Shown: positions 44,793 through 53,400 of the stretch, one piece after another
Layout: every line of letters starts with the position of its first letter
How positions within the stretch are numbered: the stretch's first letter is position 1
DNA from: Lewinellaceae bacterium
GTDB taxonomy: Bacteria > Bacteroidota > Bacteroidia > Chitinophagales > Saprospiraceae
Length of the DNA stretch: 64,000 nucleotides
Assembly: GCA_020636075.1 (NCBI GenBank)
Contig: JACJYO010000004.1
Coordinates: forward strand, 496,001 to 560,000
Direction of reading: 5' to 3'
Notes under the pieces: model-generated
What the model was told of the DNA's origin: nothing
Databases searched by the model: none
What the model saw: the letters and a program-made list of their open reading frames with translations, nothing else
Position numbers and translations under genes: made by a program

Positions 44793-46312
44793 AACCGCTC
44801 TTTACCTTTTTGATTGTTGTTTTCTATTCAAGTCTGGCTTTTGCACAAAGTTCGTATGGCGAAGCTATTCGGCAAGGTGATGCCGCCCTGCGCCGGGGAG
44901 AGTACAAAACTGCAATAAAAAAGTACTTCGCGGCGGAGGCCTTTGACCCATCTAAGAAAGCCACCGTGCAAGCTAAGGTGAATGCTGCGTTTGACAAGAT
45001 TGAGGCGCTTAGGTTGGAAGCGGAACAGGCAAAAACAGAGGCTAAAGTTGCCTTGCAAAAGGCAGATAAACTCATAAATGCTTTTTACTTCTATGCCGAC
45101 CGGTTTGCATTAGCATTTAAGGCTGGTCAGTTTTATTTCATTGACAAAAATGGCGATGAAATTGAAATGCTTGGTCGTTGGGGAAAGGCAGAACAATTTG
45201 ACTATGACGGGTTTGCAAAAGTTAGTGACAACAATACAACCTATTTGCTCGATACACTGGGCAATAAATTTCCGGCTGCATTTGATGTAAAAGATTTAAA
45301 GTCTGGAATACTGGCATTGGATTTATCACACAAGGAATTAACAGAATTCCCCAAAGAAGTTTTTCAGCATAAACAGCTAAAGATTTTGCGATTGGGATTA
45401 TGCAAATTGACGCAACTGCCGGCGGAAATAGGGGTAATGAAAAGTTTGATTCGTTTAGATTTGGGAAGCAATAAATTGACGAGTTTGCCCCCGGCTATCG
45501 GACAATTGGAAAATTTAATCACGTTGCAGTTGAACTATAACGCCTTGACTTCTTTGCCCGACGAAATAGGGGGTTTAAAAAACTTAAGCACCCTGGATCT
45601 GAGAAATAATCAACTGCAAAGCCTTCCCGATGGATTTAAAGCGTTGGGGAAATTGCGTGCACTGGATTTGAGTATCAACCAGCTATCCAGTTTTCCAGTC
45701 GAAATATTAGGGTTAAAAAATTTACTCTTATTGGATTTGAGCGTCACCAAACTGCGTGATCTGCCCACCCAAATCAACAACCTGGAAAACTTATCATCGT
45801 TGGATTTGGGTTCTAATGCATTAACCAGCTTACCGGCTGAAATTGGAGGTCTGAAAAATTTACGCACTCTGAACCTATTCGAAAACCAATTGGGCAGCCT
45901 GCCGGCTCAAATTGGGTTATTATCAAACCTGACATACTTAGGGTTAAATAGGAACCAGCTGATGTCTCTGCCTGGCGATATCGGGAAACTAAAAAATTTA
46001 ACGGAACTGGATTTGTTTGGAAATCCATTGAAAACATTGCCTCCACAAATTGGCGCATTAAAAAACCTGCAGAATCTGGATTTGGGGGGGTGTAAGCTTA
46101 GCCGTATTCCACCGGAGATCGGAGGGGCAACAAACCTGGTCAGTCTAAATTTAATTTTTAATGAATTAACCAGCCTTCCTGAACAAATAGGGAACCTTAA
46201 AAATCTAAAGGAATTGTTTCTGAATGAAAACTATTTCCCGGATACAGAACTGGCAAAAATCAAGCGCCGCTTACCGGCCTGTGATATTAGTAGCTACCCG
46301 TTTACAGAGTAG
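44789..46312 (+). CDS. Secreted leucine-rich-repeat protein 2 of the SIR2-nSTAND cluster
   Basis: 507 aa from the ATG at 44789, four nt inside the end of the nSTAND gene, which means coupled translation. A signal peptide (MKPLFTFLIVVFYSSLAFAQ) is followed by the TPR-like YGEAIRQGDAALRRGEYKTA, a short coiled coil, KADKLINAFYFYADRFALAF and the WG-like FYFIDKNGDEIEMLGRWGKA. From about 175 on there are some 13-14 LRRs (NLSTLDLRNNQLQSLPDGF and similar). It ends with CDISSYPFTE after the last partial repeat. It shares its first 130 residues closely with the three sister proteins, while the LRRs differ in number and in surface residues. Confidence 0.85.
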   Translation: MKPLFTFLIVVFYSSLAFAQSSYGEAIRQGDAALRRGEYKTAIKKYFAAEAFDPSKKATVQAKVNAAFDKIEALRLEAEQAKTEAKVALQKADKLINAFYFYADRFALAFKAGQFYFIDKNGDEIEMLGRWGKAEQFDYDGFAKVSDNNTTYLLDTLGNKFPAAFDVKDLKSGILALDLSHKELTEFPKEVFQHKQLKILRLGLCKLTQLPAEIGVMKSLIRLDLGSNKLTSLPPAIGQLENLITLQLNYNALTSLPDEIGGLKNLSTLDLRNNQLQSLPDGFKALGKLRALDLSINQLSSFPVEILGLKNLLLLDLSVTKLRDLPTQINNLENLSSLDLGSNALTSLPAEIGGLKNLRTLNLFENQLGSLPAQIGLLSNLTYLGLNRNQLMSLPGDIGKLKNLTELDLFGNPLKTLPPQIGALKNLQNLDLGGCKLSRIPPEIGGATNLVSLNLIFNELTSLPEQIGNLKNLKELFLNENYFPDTELAKIKRRLPACDISSYPFTE

Positions 46313-46379
46313 CGTAGCACCACCGCTCTGAATTGAAAAACAGACACCAATGGAAACAACCTGGAAATTCGAACCTCCT

Positions 46380-47654
46380 ATGAAATTAATATCCTGTCTC
46401 CTGTTTTTATTTTTCCTGCCGCTTGCCGCCAATGCCCAAAACAACTACACTCAGGCCATCCAGCAAGGCGATGATGCCCTGCGGAAAAAGCAGTTCAAAA
46501 CAGCCATCAACAAATACTTCGCTGCGGAGGCGTTTGATCCGTCGAAAAAAGCGGAAGTGCAAAAGAAGGTTAACCGGGCTTTTGATGCGATTGAGGCGCT
46601 GCGGCGGGAGGCAGAGCAGGCAAGCCGTTTAGCCCAGGATGCCCTCGCCCAGGTAAAAGTTGAGCAGAGAAGAACAGAAAGCGCCCTCGACCAAGCCAAT
46701 AAACTTATCAGTGCCTTTTACTTCTACGCGGACCGCTTTGCCCTGGCTTTCAAAGAAAACGAATTTTATTTCCTCGACAAGAACGGCGATCCGGTTACCA
46801 AACTTGGCAAATGGGAAAAAGCGGAGCAGTTTGACAGGCGGGGTTTTGCAAAAGTTGAAAACAATGCCCTAAGCTACCTTTTGGATACTTTAGGCAATGC
46901 TTATCGGGTTGCATACGAAATCCAGGACTTGGGGCCTGAGGTTCAAGCACTGGATTTATTCGCAAAGCGATTGGGTCAGATCCCTGAAAAGGTTTTTCAG
47001 CAATCGCAATTAGAAATTTTGTTAGTAGAAAACAACTGGCTAAAGTCCCTCCCTAAAGGAATCGGTCTATTCCCGAATTTGACTACGTTGGATTTGAGCA
47101 GCAATCAATTAATTGACCTGCCAATGGAGCTTTATAAATTACCGAAATTGACCTATATGGATTTGAGAGACAACCCTCTTGTAAAGGAAGAAACCGTGAG
47201 GCAAAGGCTAATACAATTTCTGCCAAATTGTACCATTCATGGAATTAGTGATGCTGAGATTTCTTCAACATTTGCCAGGGAAAAGCAATTTAGCCAGGCA
47301 TCTTATTATTTAAGAAAGGCTTTAGAATCCGATAGTTCCAATTATAAGGATTGGTATAATTTAAGCTGGTACGCCTTGTTTACCGATAACCCTGAAAACG
47401 CTATAAAATTTGCATTAAAGACGCTGGAGCTAAATCCTGAAGCACAGCGTGTGGAAACAAATCTTGCTTTGGGATATCTGTTGAGCGACCAATGGCCGAA
47501 AGCAAATAGCATTTATCTGAAGTGGAAAGGAAAGCGTTTCCACGATCAAATTCGACTTTGTGACGACATCTTTTTACAGGATATAACTGATTTGGAGGAC
47601 GCTGGCATTACCCACCCGGATTTTGAAAAGGTAAAAAAGCTGTTTGAAAAATAA
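46380..47654 (+). CDS. Secreted LRR-TPR protein 3 of the SIR2-nSTAND cluster
   Basis: 424 aa from the ATG at 46380 (MKLISCLLFLFFLPLAANAQ, a signal peptide); the ATG at 46350 would mask the signal. The shared module is present (YTQAIQQGDDALRKKQFKTA, then NKLISAFYFYADRFALAF, FYFLDKNGDPVTKLGKWEKA). Only about four LRRs remain (about 205-275). The rest is a TPR-like tail: YYLRKALESDSSNYKDWYNL, KTLELNPEAQRVETNLALGY, and a conserved ending IYLKWKGKRFHD...HPDFEKVKKLFEK. The tail is also found in the next gene but not in LRR proteins 1 and 2. The gap to the following gene is six nt. Confidence 0.83.
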   Translation: MKLISCLLFLFFLPLAANAQNNYTQAIQQGDDALRKKQFKTAINKYFAAEAFDPSKKAEVQKKVNRAFDAIEALRREAEQASRLAQDALAQVKVEQRRTESALDQANKLISAFYFYADRFALAFKENEFYFLDKNGDPVTKLGKWEKAEQFDRRGFAKVENNALSYLLDTLGNAYRVAYEIQDLGPEVQALDLFAKRLGQIPEKVFQQSQLEILLVENNWLKSLPKGIGLFPNLTTLDLSSNQLIDLPMELYKLPKLTYMDLRDNPLVKEETVRQRLIQFLPNCTIHGISDAEISSTFAREKQFSQASYYLRKALESDSSNYKDWYNLSWYALFTDNPENAIKFALKTLELNPEAQRVETNLALGYLLSDQWPKANSIYLKWKGKRFHDQIRLCDDIFLQDITDLEDAGITHPDFEKVKKLFEK

Positions 47655-47660
47655 AGACAC

Positions 47661-49166
47661 ATGAAAACATCCTTCGTATTTGTTCTTTTTATACTCCTGG
47701 TCCTCCCCGCCCAGGCCCAAAACAACTACACCCAGGCCATCCAGCAAGGCGATGCCGCCCTGCGCCGGGGAGAGTACAAAACCGCGATAAAAAAATACTT
47801 CGCAGCGGAGGGGTTTGATCCGTCGAAAAAGGCGGTGGTGCAGCGGAAAGTGGAAGTGGCGTTTGATAAAATTGAGGCCTTGCAGGTGGAGGCGGAGCGG
47901 GCGCTTGACCAGGTGAAGGCGGAGCAGGAGAAGACGCAAAAGGCATTAACGCAGGTACAAGAGGAGCAGGAGAAAACGAAACAGGCTTTGGATAAAGCCA
48001 ACAAACTGCTCAAAATGTTTTATTTCTATGCCGATCGGTTTGCCCTGGCAAATTTAGATGGGCTGTATTATTTTATTGATAAAAACGGCAACCGGGTACA
48101 GAAACTCGGTCATTGGGGAAGTGTCACTCAGTTTGATAACGACGGTTTTGCATATGGATCACCCTGTAAATCAGATACTGTTGCCACATTTGATCCGGAT
48201 ACGTATACCGAGCATGTCAGGATTTACAGGGAATTTACAAACGATTTGTATGTGTTGGATACAACCGGCAGAACATACCTGTTTTCAACAGACAGCCTGG
48301 AAAAGCAATCGGATATTGCCGCTATAAAACTGAGCGACGCCAGACTCGGTACACTTCCGGACAGCCTTTTTGATAATCTGAATCTGGAACTGCTCTGGCT
48401 TGACGATAATAAACTGGAATCCCTGCCTCCGCAAATCGGGAAGCTGAAAAATTTAAAGTGGCTGGATTTAAGCAATAATAAATTAACTACCCTGCCTGTA
48501 GAAATTTGGGATTTGGAAAATTTAAAGGTTTTAATCCTTGCGAACAATGAACTGGCTGAGCTACCCAAAGAAATCGGGAACTTAAATAAGCTGGAAGTGC
48601 TGAATTTGAGTGGTACGCATCTTGTAACCTTCCCGGAGGAATTAGGGAATTTAAAAAACTTGAAAATATTGGATGTAGCTACGGGTATTTCTCCATTACA
48701 TAATCTGGCAACTATTGAACAATTATTACCCAATTGCAAAATAATTACGGATTTCGATGATGGCGATATGTCCTTGTTTTTAGAAGAAATGAGCCATGAT
48801 TATCCCCAAGCCTTCTATTTCCAGAAAAAGGTAGTAAATCAATATAGCACAATTGACCGGCATTGGTTTAGGTTGAGCTGGCTCGCCCTGTTCGTCAATA
48901 AACCTGAAGAAGCTATCCAAGCCGCTCAAAAAACGCTCGGGCTTAATCCCCAGGCCCTTAGTGTCGAAACAAATCTCGCACTCGGTTATCTGCTCAATAA
49001 TCAATGGCCTGAAGCCGAAAAAATCTATCTCAAATGGAAAGGAAAAACTTTCCCTAACGACAAGCGTACCTGCGACACTATATTCCTGAAAGACATCGCC
49101 AAACTCGAAGCCGCCAACATCTCCCACCCCGACTTCGAAAAAGTAAAGCAGTTATTCAAAAAATAG
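47661..49166 (+). CDS. Secreted LRR-TPR protein 4 of the SIR2-nSTAND cluster
   Basis: 501 aa. It has a signal peptide (MKTSFVFVLFILLVLPAQAQ), the shared TPR-like start (YTQAIQQGDAALRRGEYKTA), a longer coiled coil than its sisters (about 65-112), NKLLKMFYFYADRFALAN and a WG-like strand (YYFIDKNGNRVQKLGHWGSV) with an extra insertion of about 30 residues after it. About five LRRs follow (LELLWLDDNKLESLPPQIGK). The TPR tail matches protein 3: LSWLALFVNKPEEAIQAAQK, VETNLALGYLLNNQW, IYLKWKGKTFPND and a final HPDFEKVKQLFKK. A hairpin six nt after the stop closes the block. Confidence 0.83.
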   Translation: MKTSFVFVLFILLVLPAQAQNNYTQAIQQGDAALRRGEYKTAIKKYFAAEGFDPSKKAVVQRKVEVAFDKIEALQVEAERALDQVKAEQEKTQKALTQVQEEQEKTKQALDKANKLLKMFYFYADRFALANLDGLYYFIDKNGNRVQKLGHWGSVTQFDNDGFAYGSPCKSDTVATFDPDTYTEHVRIYREFTNDLYVLDTTGRTYLFSTDSLEKQSDIAAIKLSDARLGTLPDSLFDNLNLELLWLDDNKLESLPPQIGKLKNLKWLDLSNNKLTTLPVEIWDLENLKVLILANNELAELPKEIGNLNKLEVLNLSGTHLVTFPEELGNLKNLKILDVATGISPLHNLATIEQLLPNCKIITDFDDGDMSLFLEEMSHDYPQAFYFQKKVVNQYSTIDRHWFRLSWLALFVNKPEEAIQAAQKTLGLNPQALSVETNLALGYLLNNQWPEAEKIYLKWKGKTFPNDKRTCDTIFLKDIAKLEAANISHPDFEKVKQLFKK

Positions 49167-49171
49167 ACGTA

Positions 49172-49252
49172 TTCACCACGGAGGCACAGAGAACACCGAG
49201 ATTCCCCTACGCAAAAAAGAAACCCTCCGTGTCCTCCGTGCCTCCGTGGTGA
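49172..49252. repeat. Long hairpin, CACCACGGAGGCACGGAG family (copy 3)
   Basis: The left arm (TTCACCACGGAGGCACAGAG..., from 49172) pairs with CTCCGTGTCCTCCGTGCCTC... ending at 49252, with several mismatches, around a 23-nt loop. It separates the LRR block from the convergent lipoprotein gene and could terminate both. Confidence 0.85.
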
Positions 49253-49259
49253 AAAAAAC

Positions 49260-49730
49260 CTACCGCCCAACCTCCTGCATATCTGAATAGTAAATCAACT
49301 CCCACTCCCCGTTGTATTGCTTTACAAAACGGCGCTCCAAGCCATAATTGGCTGCGGCATACCGAATACGTTCGATAATGAGCTCATCGCCCATAACTTC
49401 CCATTCACGCCTGAATTCGCTGGTGGAAAAATCGATGGGGCGGTGCATGATCCAGTCTTTGGGTTCCCAGGCCATCATCTTTTTAACCCGGGTGTCTTCG
49501 CCCGTTGGAACCGACGCGTCGCCCTGCAACGGCCAGGCGATATGCTCCATTTGGTAAAGGCTGTCGCGGTGAAATTTTTGGTAAAACTCCATAAAATCCG
49601 AGGGCAGTTTCACCTCGGCGGCCTGCGTGGTTTGGGCCGCCTGATCGGGTATGTTGGAGGATGAAGGTGTCTGGTTGCGGCAGGCATTCAGGCCGGCCAG
49701 GGCAAGAAAAAGCAAAAGCGTACGCAGCAT
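49260..49730 (-). CDS. Hypothetical lipoprotein (DUF4348-like)
   Basis: 156 aa from the ATG at 49730, which opens a lipoprotein signal with lipobox LNAC (Cys17). A longer in-frame start at 49790 would hide it. After a Ser/Thr/Gln-rich linker, residues 42-156 form a compact domain: SDFMEFYQKFHRDSLYQMEH, IAWPLQG, then RRFVKQYNGEWELIYYSDMQ. The FxxFYxxFxxDxxxQxxxIxxPL pattern resembles DUF4348 proteins of Bacteroidota, which have no assigned role. Surface or periplasmic location is expected. It is divergent from the next gene. Confidence 0.7.
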   Translation of the reverse strand: MLRTLLLFLALAGLNACRNQTPSSSNIPDQAAQTTQAAEVKLPSDFMEFYQKFHRDSLYQMEHIAWPLQGDASVPTGEDTRVKKMMAWEPKDWIMHRPIDFSTSEFRREWEVMGDELIIERIRYAAANYGLERRFVKQYNGEWELIYYSDMQEVGR

Positions 49731-49799
49731 GCAATGTTGTTTGACGATCAAGTAAAAAGGCAAAAATAAACGACCGCTGTAAAACGCCATTCACCCCGG

Positions 49800-49807
49800 T
49801 ATATTTG
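49800..49807 (+). promoter_or_regulatory. Candidate -7 box upstream of the DUF486 gene
   Basis: TATATTTG is an exact TAnnTTTG match, 26 nt before the ATG, which would give a leader of about 20 nt. The -33 element is not evident. Confidence 0.45.
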
Positions 49808-49833
49808 CGGGCTTTTATAATTTCTCACATCCG

Positions 49834-50199
49834 ATGAAAGGCCTCGCTACCATTGCCCTGCTCCTGCTCTCCAACGTGTTCATGACCTTTGCCTGGTACG
49901 GGCACCTGCGTTTTCAACACCTGTCCTTTTTTCAAAAAACCGGCCTCTTCGGGATCGTGCTGGCCTCCTGGCTGATCGCGTTGCTGGAATATTGCTTCAT
50001 GGTGCCGGCCAACCGCATGGGCTTCATCGGCAATGGCGGCCCCTTCACACTCGTCCAACTCAAGGTCATCCAGGAGGTCATCACCCTGCTGGTTTTCACG
50101 CTGTTCACTCTGGTGTTTTTCAAAAACGAGCCGCTGAAGTGGAACCATTTCGTGGGCTTTGTTTTCCTGGTGCTGGCGGTTTATTTTATCCGGAAATAG
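49834..50199 (+). CDS. DUF486/DMT-family small membrane protein
   Basis: 121 aa with four membrane helices. The wording NVFMTFAWYGHLRF, ASWLIALLEYCFMVPANRMG, FTLVQLKVIQEVITLLVFTLF and LKWNHFVGFVFLVLAVYF is characteristic of DUF486 proteins, which belong to the drug/metabolite transporter group. Substrate and topology partner are unknown; such four-helix proteins often act as dimers. It stands alone between two intergenic hairpins. Confidence 0.9.
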   Translation: MKGLATIALLLLSNVFMTFAWYGHLRFQHLSFFQKTGLFGIVLASWLIALLEYCFMVPANRMGFIGNGGPFTLVQLKVIQEVITLLVFTLFTLVFFKNEPLKWNHFVGFVFLVLAVYFIRK

Positions 50200-50202
50200 G
50201 CT

Positions 50203-50315
50203 TGGTATTTCGCACAGATTTTACACAGATTTCTAAGCACAGATTTCACACAGAACATTTCTGCGTAAAATCTGTGCCCAAAATCTGTGTAAAATCTGTG
50301 CGAAACAAAATACCA
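50203..50315. repeat. Long hairpin, CACAGATTTTACACAGATT family
   Basis: Left arm TGGTATTTCGCACAGATTTT... (from 50203) pairs with ...AAAATCTGTGCGAAACAAAATACCA (to 50315). The arm repeats CACAGATTT four times at spacings of about 11-14 nt. It begins four nt after the DUF486 stop. Confidence 0.85.
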
Positions 50316-50450
50316 CCAAGTATCCTAAAGCGTGATTTTCCCTAAGTACCAAGCTCAAAAGTTTAAACAAGATCAAAGTCAAAATTTAGCCATGCTCTAC
50401 GCCCCCCGGTTCGGCCACATTCCCGAACTTAGCCGCAAACCAACCCAAAC

Positions 50451-53400
50451 ATGCCACCGTCTACCGACCTGAACATCACCATCATATCCGCCGGCGCCGG
50501 CAGCGGAAAAACCTACACGCTCACCCAGCGCATGGTGGCGCTGATGCAATCGGGCGTCCGCGCGCGCGGGATCATGGCGACCACCTTCACCCAAAAAGCC
50601 GCCGCCGAACTGCAGGAACGCGTCCGCGCCCGCTTGCTCGAATCCGGCATGACCGAGGCCGCCAACGACCTGGGCAATGCGCTCATCGGCACGGTGCACA
50701 GCATCGGCGTGCGGCTGCTCCAGCGCTTCGCTTTTGAACTCGGCGTGTCACCACTGGTGGAGATCATCGCCGACGGCGACCAGCAGCGCATGTTCAACGA
50801 ATCGCTTGCGCAAGTCCTCCACGAAGACCGCATTGCCACCATCAACCGGCTGGCCGACCGGCTCGGACTCACCAAAAAAACCGACCGCGATGCCTACGAC
50901 TGGCGGCGCGACATCCGCGACATCACCGACGTGGCCCGCGCCAACAACTTCGACCGGACGGTTTTGGAAAAAAGCAAAAAACGGTCCTGGGAATCCTTCG
51001 AGCAGTTGCTCGGCCCTGCCGGCACTGACTCTGCCCAAACCTGGCACAACCGCCTGCTGAGCCATATCGACCAAACTATCGCCGCCCTCGAAGGCAACGA
51101 AGCCGACGAAACCAAAACGACCCGCAACGCCATCGAAGACCTCCGCAACCTGCAAAACCAGCTCAAGTGGCGCGGCGAACTCTACTGGCACGAATGGGTC
51201 AAGATCAGCAAGTTGAGTGTAGCGGTCAAAAGCCGCGACTTGTTTGAAGAATTCAAGGAGTTTGCCCGCAGCCACGACCAGCACCCGCAGTTCCGCAGCG
51301 ATATCCGCGCGTTTATCGAACACATCTTCGACTGCGCCATCGACGCCCTGACCGAGTATGAACATTACAAGAAAAAACGCGGCCTGATCGATTACACCGA
51401 CATGGAAACCTACGTAAGCCGCCTGCTCCGCATGGAACCTGTGCGTGCAGCCCTGCGCGGTGAACTGGATCTCCTGCTCGTCGATGAATTTCAGGACACT
51501 TCCCCCATTCAACTCGACATTTTCCTGCAACTCAGCCGCCTGGCACGCCACTCCATCTGGGTGGGCGATCCCAAGCAGAGCATTTACGGTTTTCGCGGCG
51601 CTGAACCGGCACTCATGCAGGCCATCATCCAGGCTACCGGCGGCGTACAGTCCGAAAATGTGTTGGGCAAATCGTGGCGCAGCCGCCCGGATATCGTGTA
51701 CACGGTGAACGCCATTTTTACCCGGGCGTTCCCGGACTTGCCGGTGGAGCAGGTGGCTTTGGAGCCGGCTAACCCCACCCCCAACCCCTCCCTCCGGGGG
51801 GAGGGGGGCTCGCTCTCAGCTTCTGCTGATGTTCCCGTATCCGATAGCCAACAAACTTCATTGTTTCCGGAAGAACCACAAAAAAATCCTTCCCAAACAA
51901 CAGATCAATCTTTATCTAGAGGGCAAGCCCCCCTCCCACGCCAATGGCGTGGGGGAGGGGCCGGGGGTGGGGTTATACACTGGCACTTCCAAAATGAACT
52001 CGACCTCCGAAAAGTCCCCGGCAGCCCCTGGATGGAAAACTGCATTGCCGCGCGAATCCGGGTGCTGCTCGACCGGCAAACCCCCGTGTGGAATAAAAAA
52101 CGCGACACCAGCCGCCCGGCCCGCCCCGGCGACATTGCGGTGCTCTGCCGAACAAATTACGGTTGCGACGCCGTGGCCGAGGCGCTCCACCGCGCGGGCC
52201 TGAAAGCCGCCATCGCACGGGCGGGCCTGCTCGAAACCCGGGAGGGCAAGCTGGCTTTGGCCTGCCTCAAATACCTGCTAAACCCCTCGGATGCGCTGAG
52301 TACGGCGGAAATACTTACCCTCACCGGTACCCTTAGCCTGGAAGAACTCGTCGACAGCCGGATCGACTACCTGGTTACTCTGCAGGAGGGCTGGGACCCC
52401 GGTCGCTGGGCCACGGAGCACGATTTTATCCGCAGCCTCATGGACCTCCGGCCGCGCACCGCCGACCTGAGTGCCTCTGAAATCCTCAACCTGACGCTCG
52501 ACGAGTTGGACCTCCGGCGCCTGGCTGCCCGCTTCGGCAATGTGGCACAGCGGCTCGACAACCTCGACCGCCTGCGTTACTACGCCCTCGAATACGAATC
52601 GGCCTGCCAACGCCTGCACGCTGCGGCCTCCCTGGGCGGTTTTTTGCTCTGGCTCGACGAACTGGCCCGCAGCGGGCAGGACCTTCAGGGCAGCGGCGAA
52701 AGCCCCGACGCGGTGCAGGTGCTCACCTACCACAAAAGCAAGGGACTGGAGTTCCCCATCGCCATCTGCCACAACCTGAACAACACCCTGCGGGAAAAAG
52801 TGTGGGGCGTCAACCTCGTTGCCGAGCGGGACGAGCCCGATCTGGAGGATATTCTCGGCCACCGCTGGCTGCGTTTTTGGGTAAATCCGTACAGCGACCA
52901 GTGGCGCGGCACCCGGCTCCAGGAAACCCTGGAATCCAGCGATGTTTGGGCGGAAGCCTCCAAACAGGCCCGGGAGGAGGAAGCCCGCCTGCTTTACGTG
53001 GGGCTTACCCGCGCCCGCGACTACCTCGTTTTCCCGACCAATGTCAAAGGCACGCCCTGGCTAAACCGCGTGTTCAACGAAGGCAATGCCGATATCAACA
53101 CGCTCGAGCCCGATAGCGACGAGACGCCGTTTATCTGGAAAAATCAGGTGGTGTACTGCGAAAACGAACCGCTGTTCATGCCCACGGATTTTCCGGAAGA
53201 CCAGTCGGTGGAAACTGCCGTGCCCTTCCATCCGCCGCATGCCGGTAAACATCATCTCGACCGCCTGCCGTACCGCATCGATCTGTTGAACGAATGGCCG
53301 CCCGGATTCGATTACAACCTGGACGAGCCCCAGCCCTTTGCCAGTTGGCTCGAATTTCGGGGCGACTACTCCCCGGCCATCAACAAGGCTGTCCAAACCT

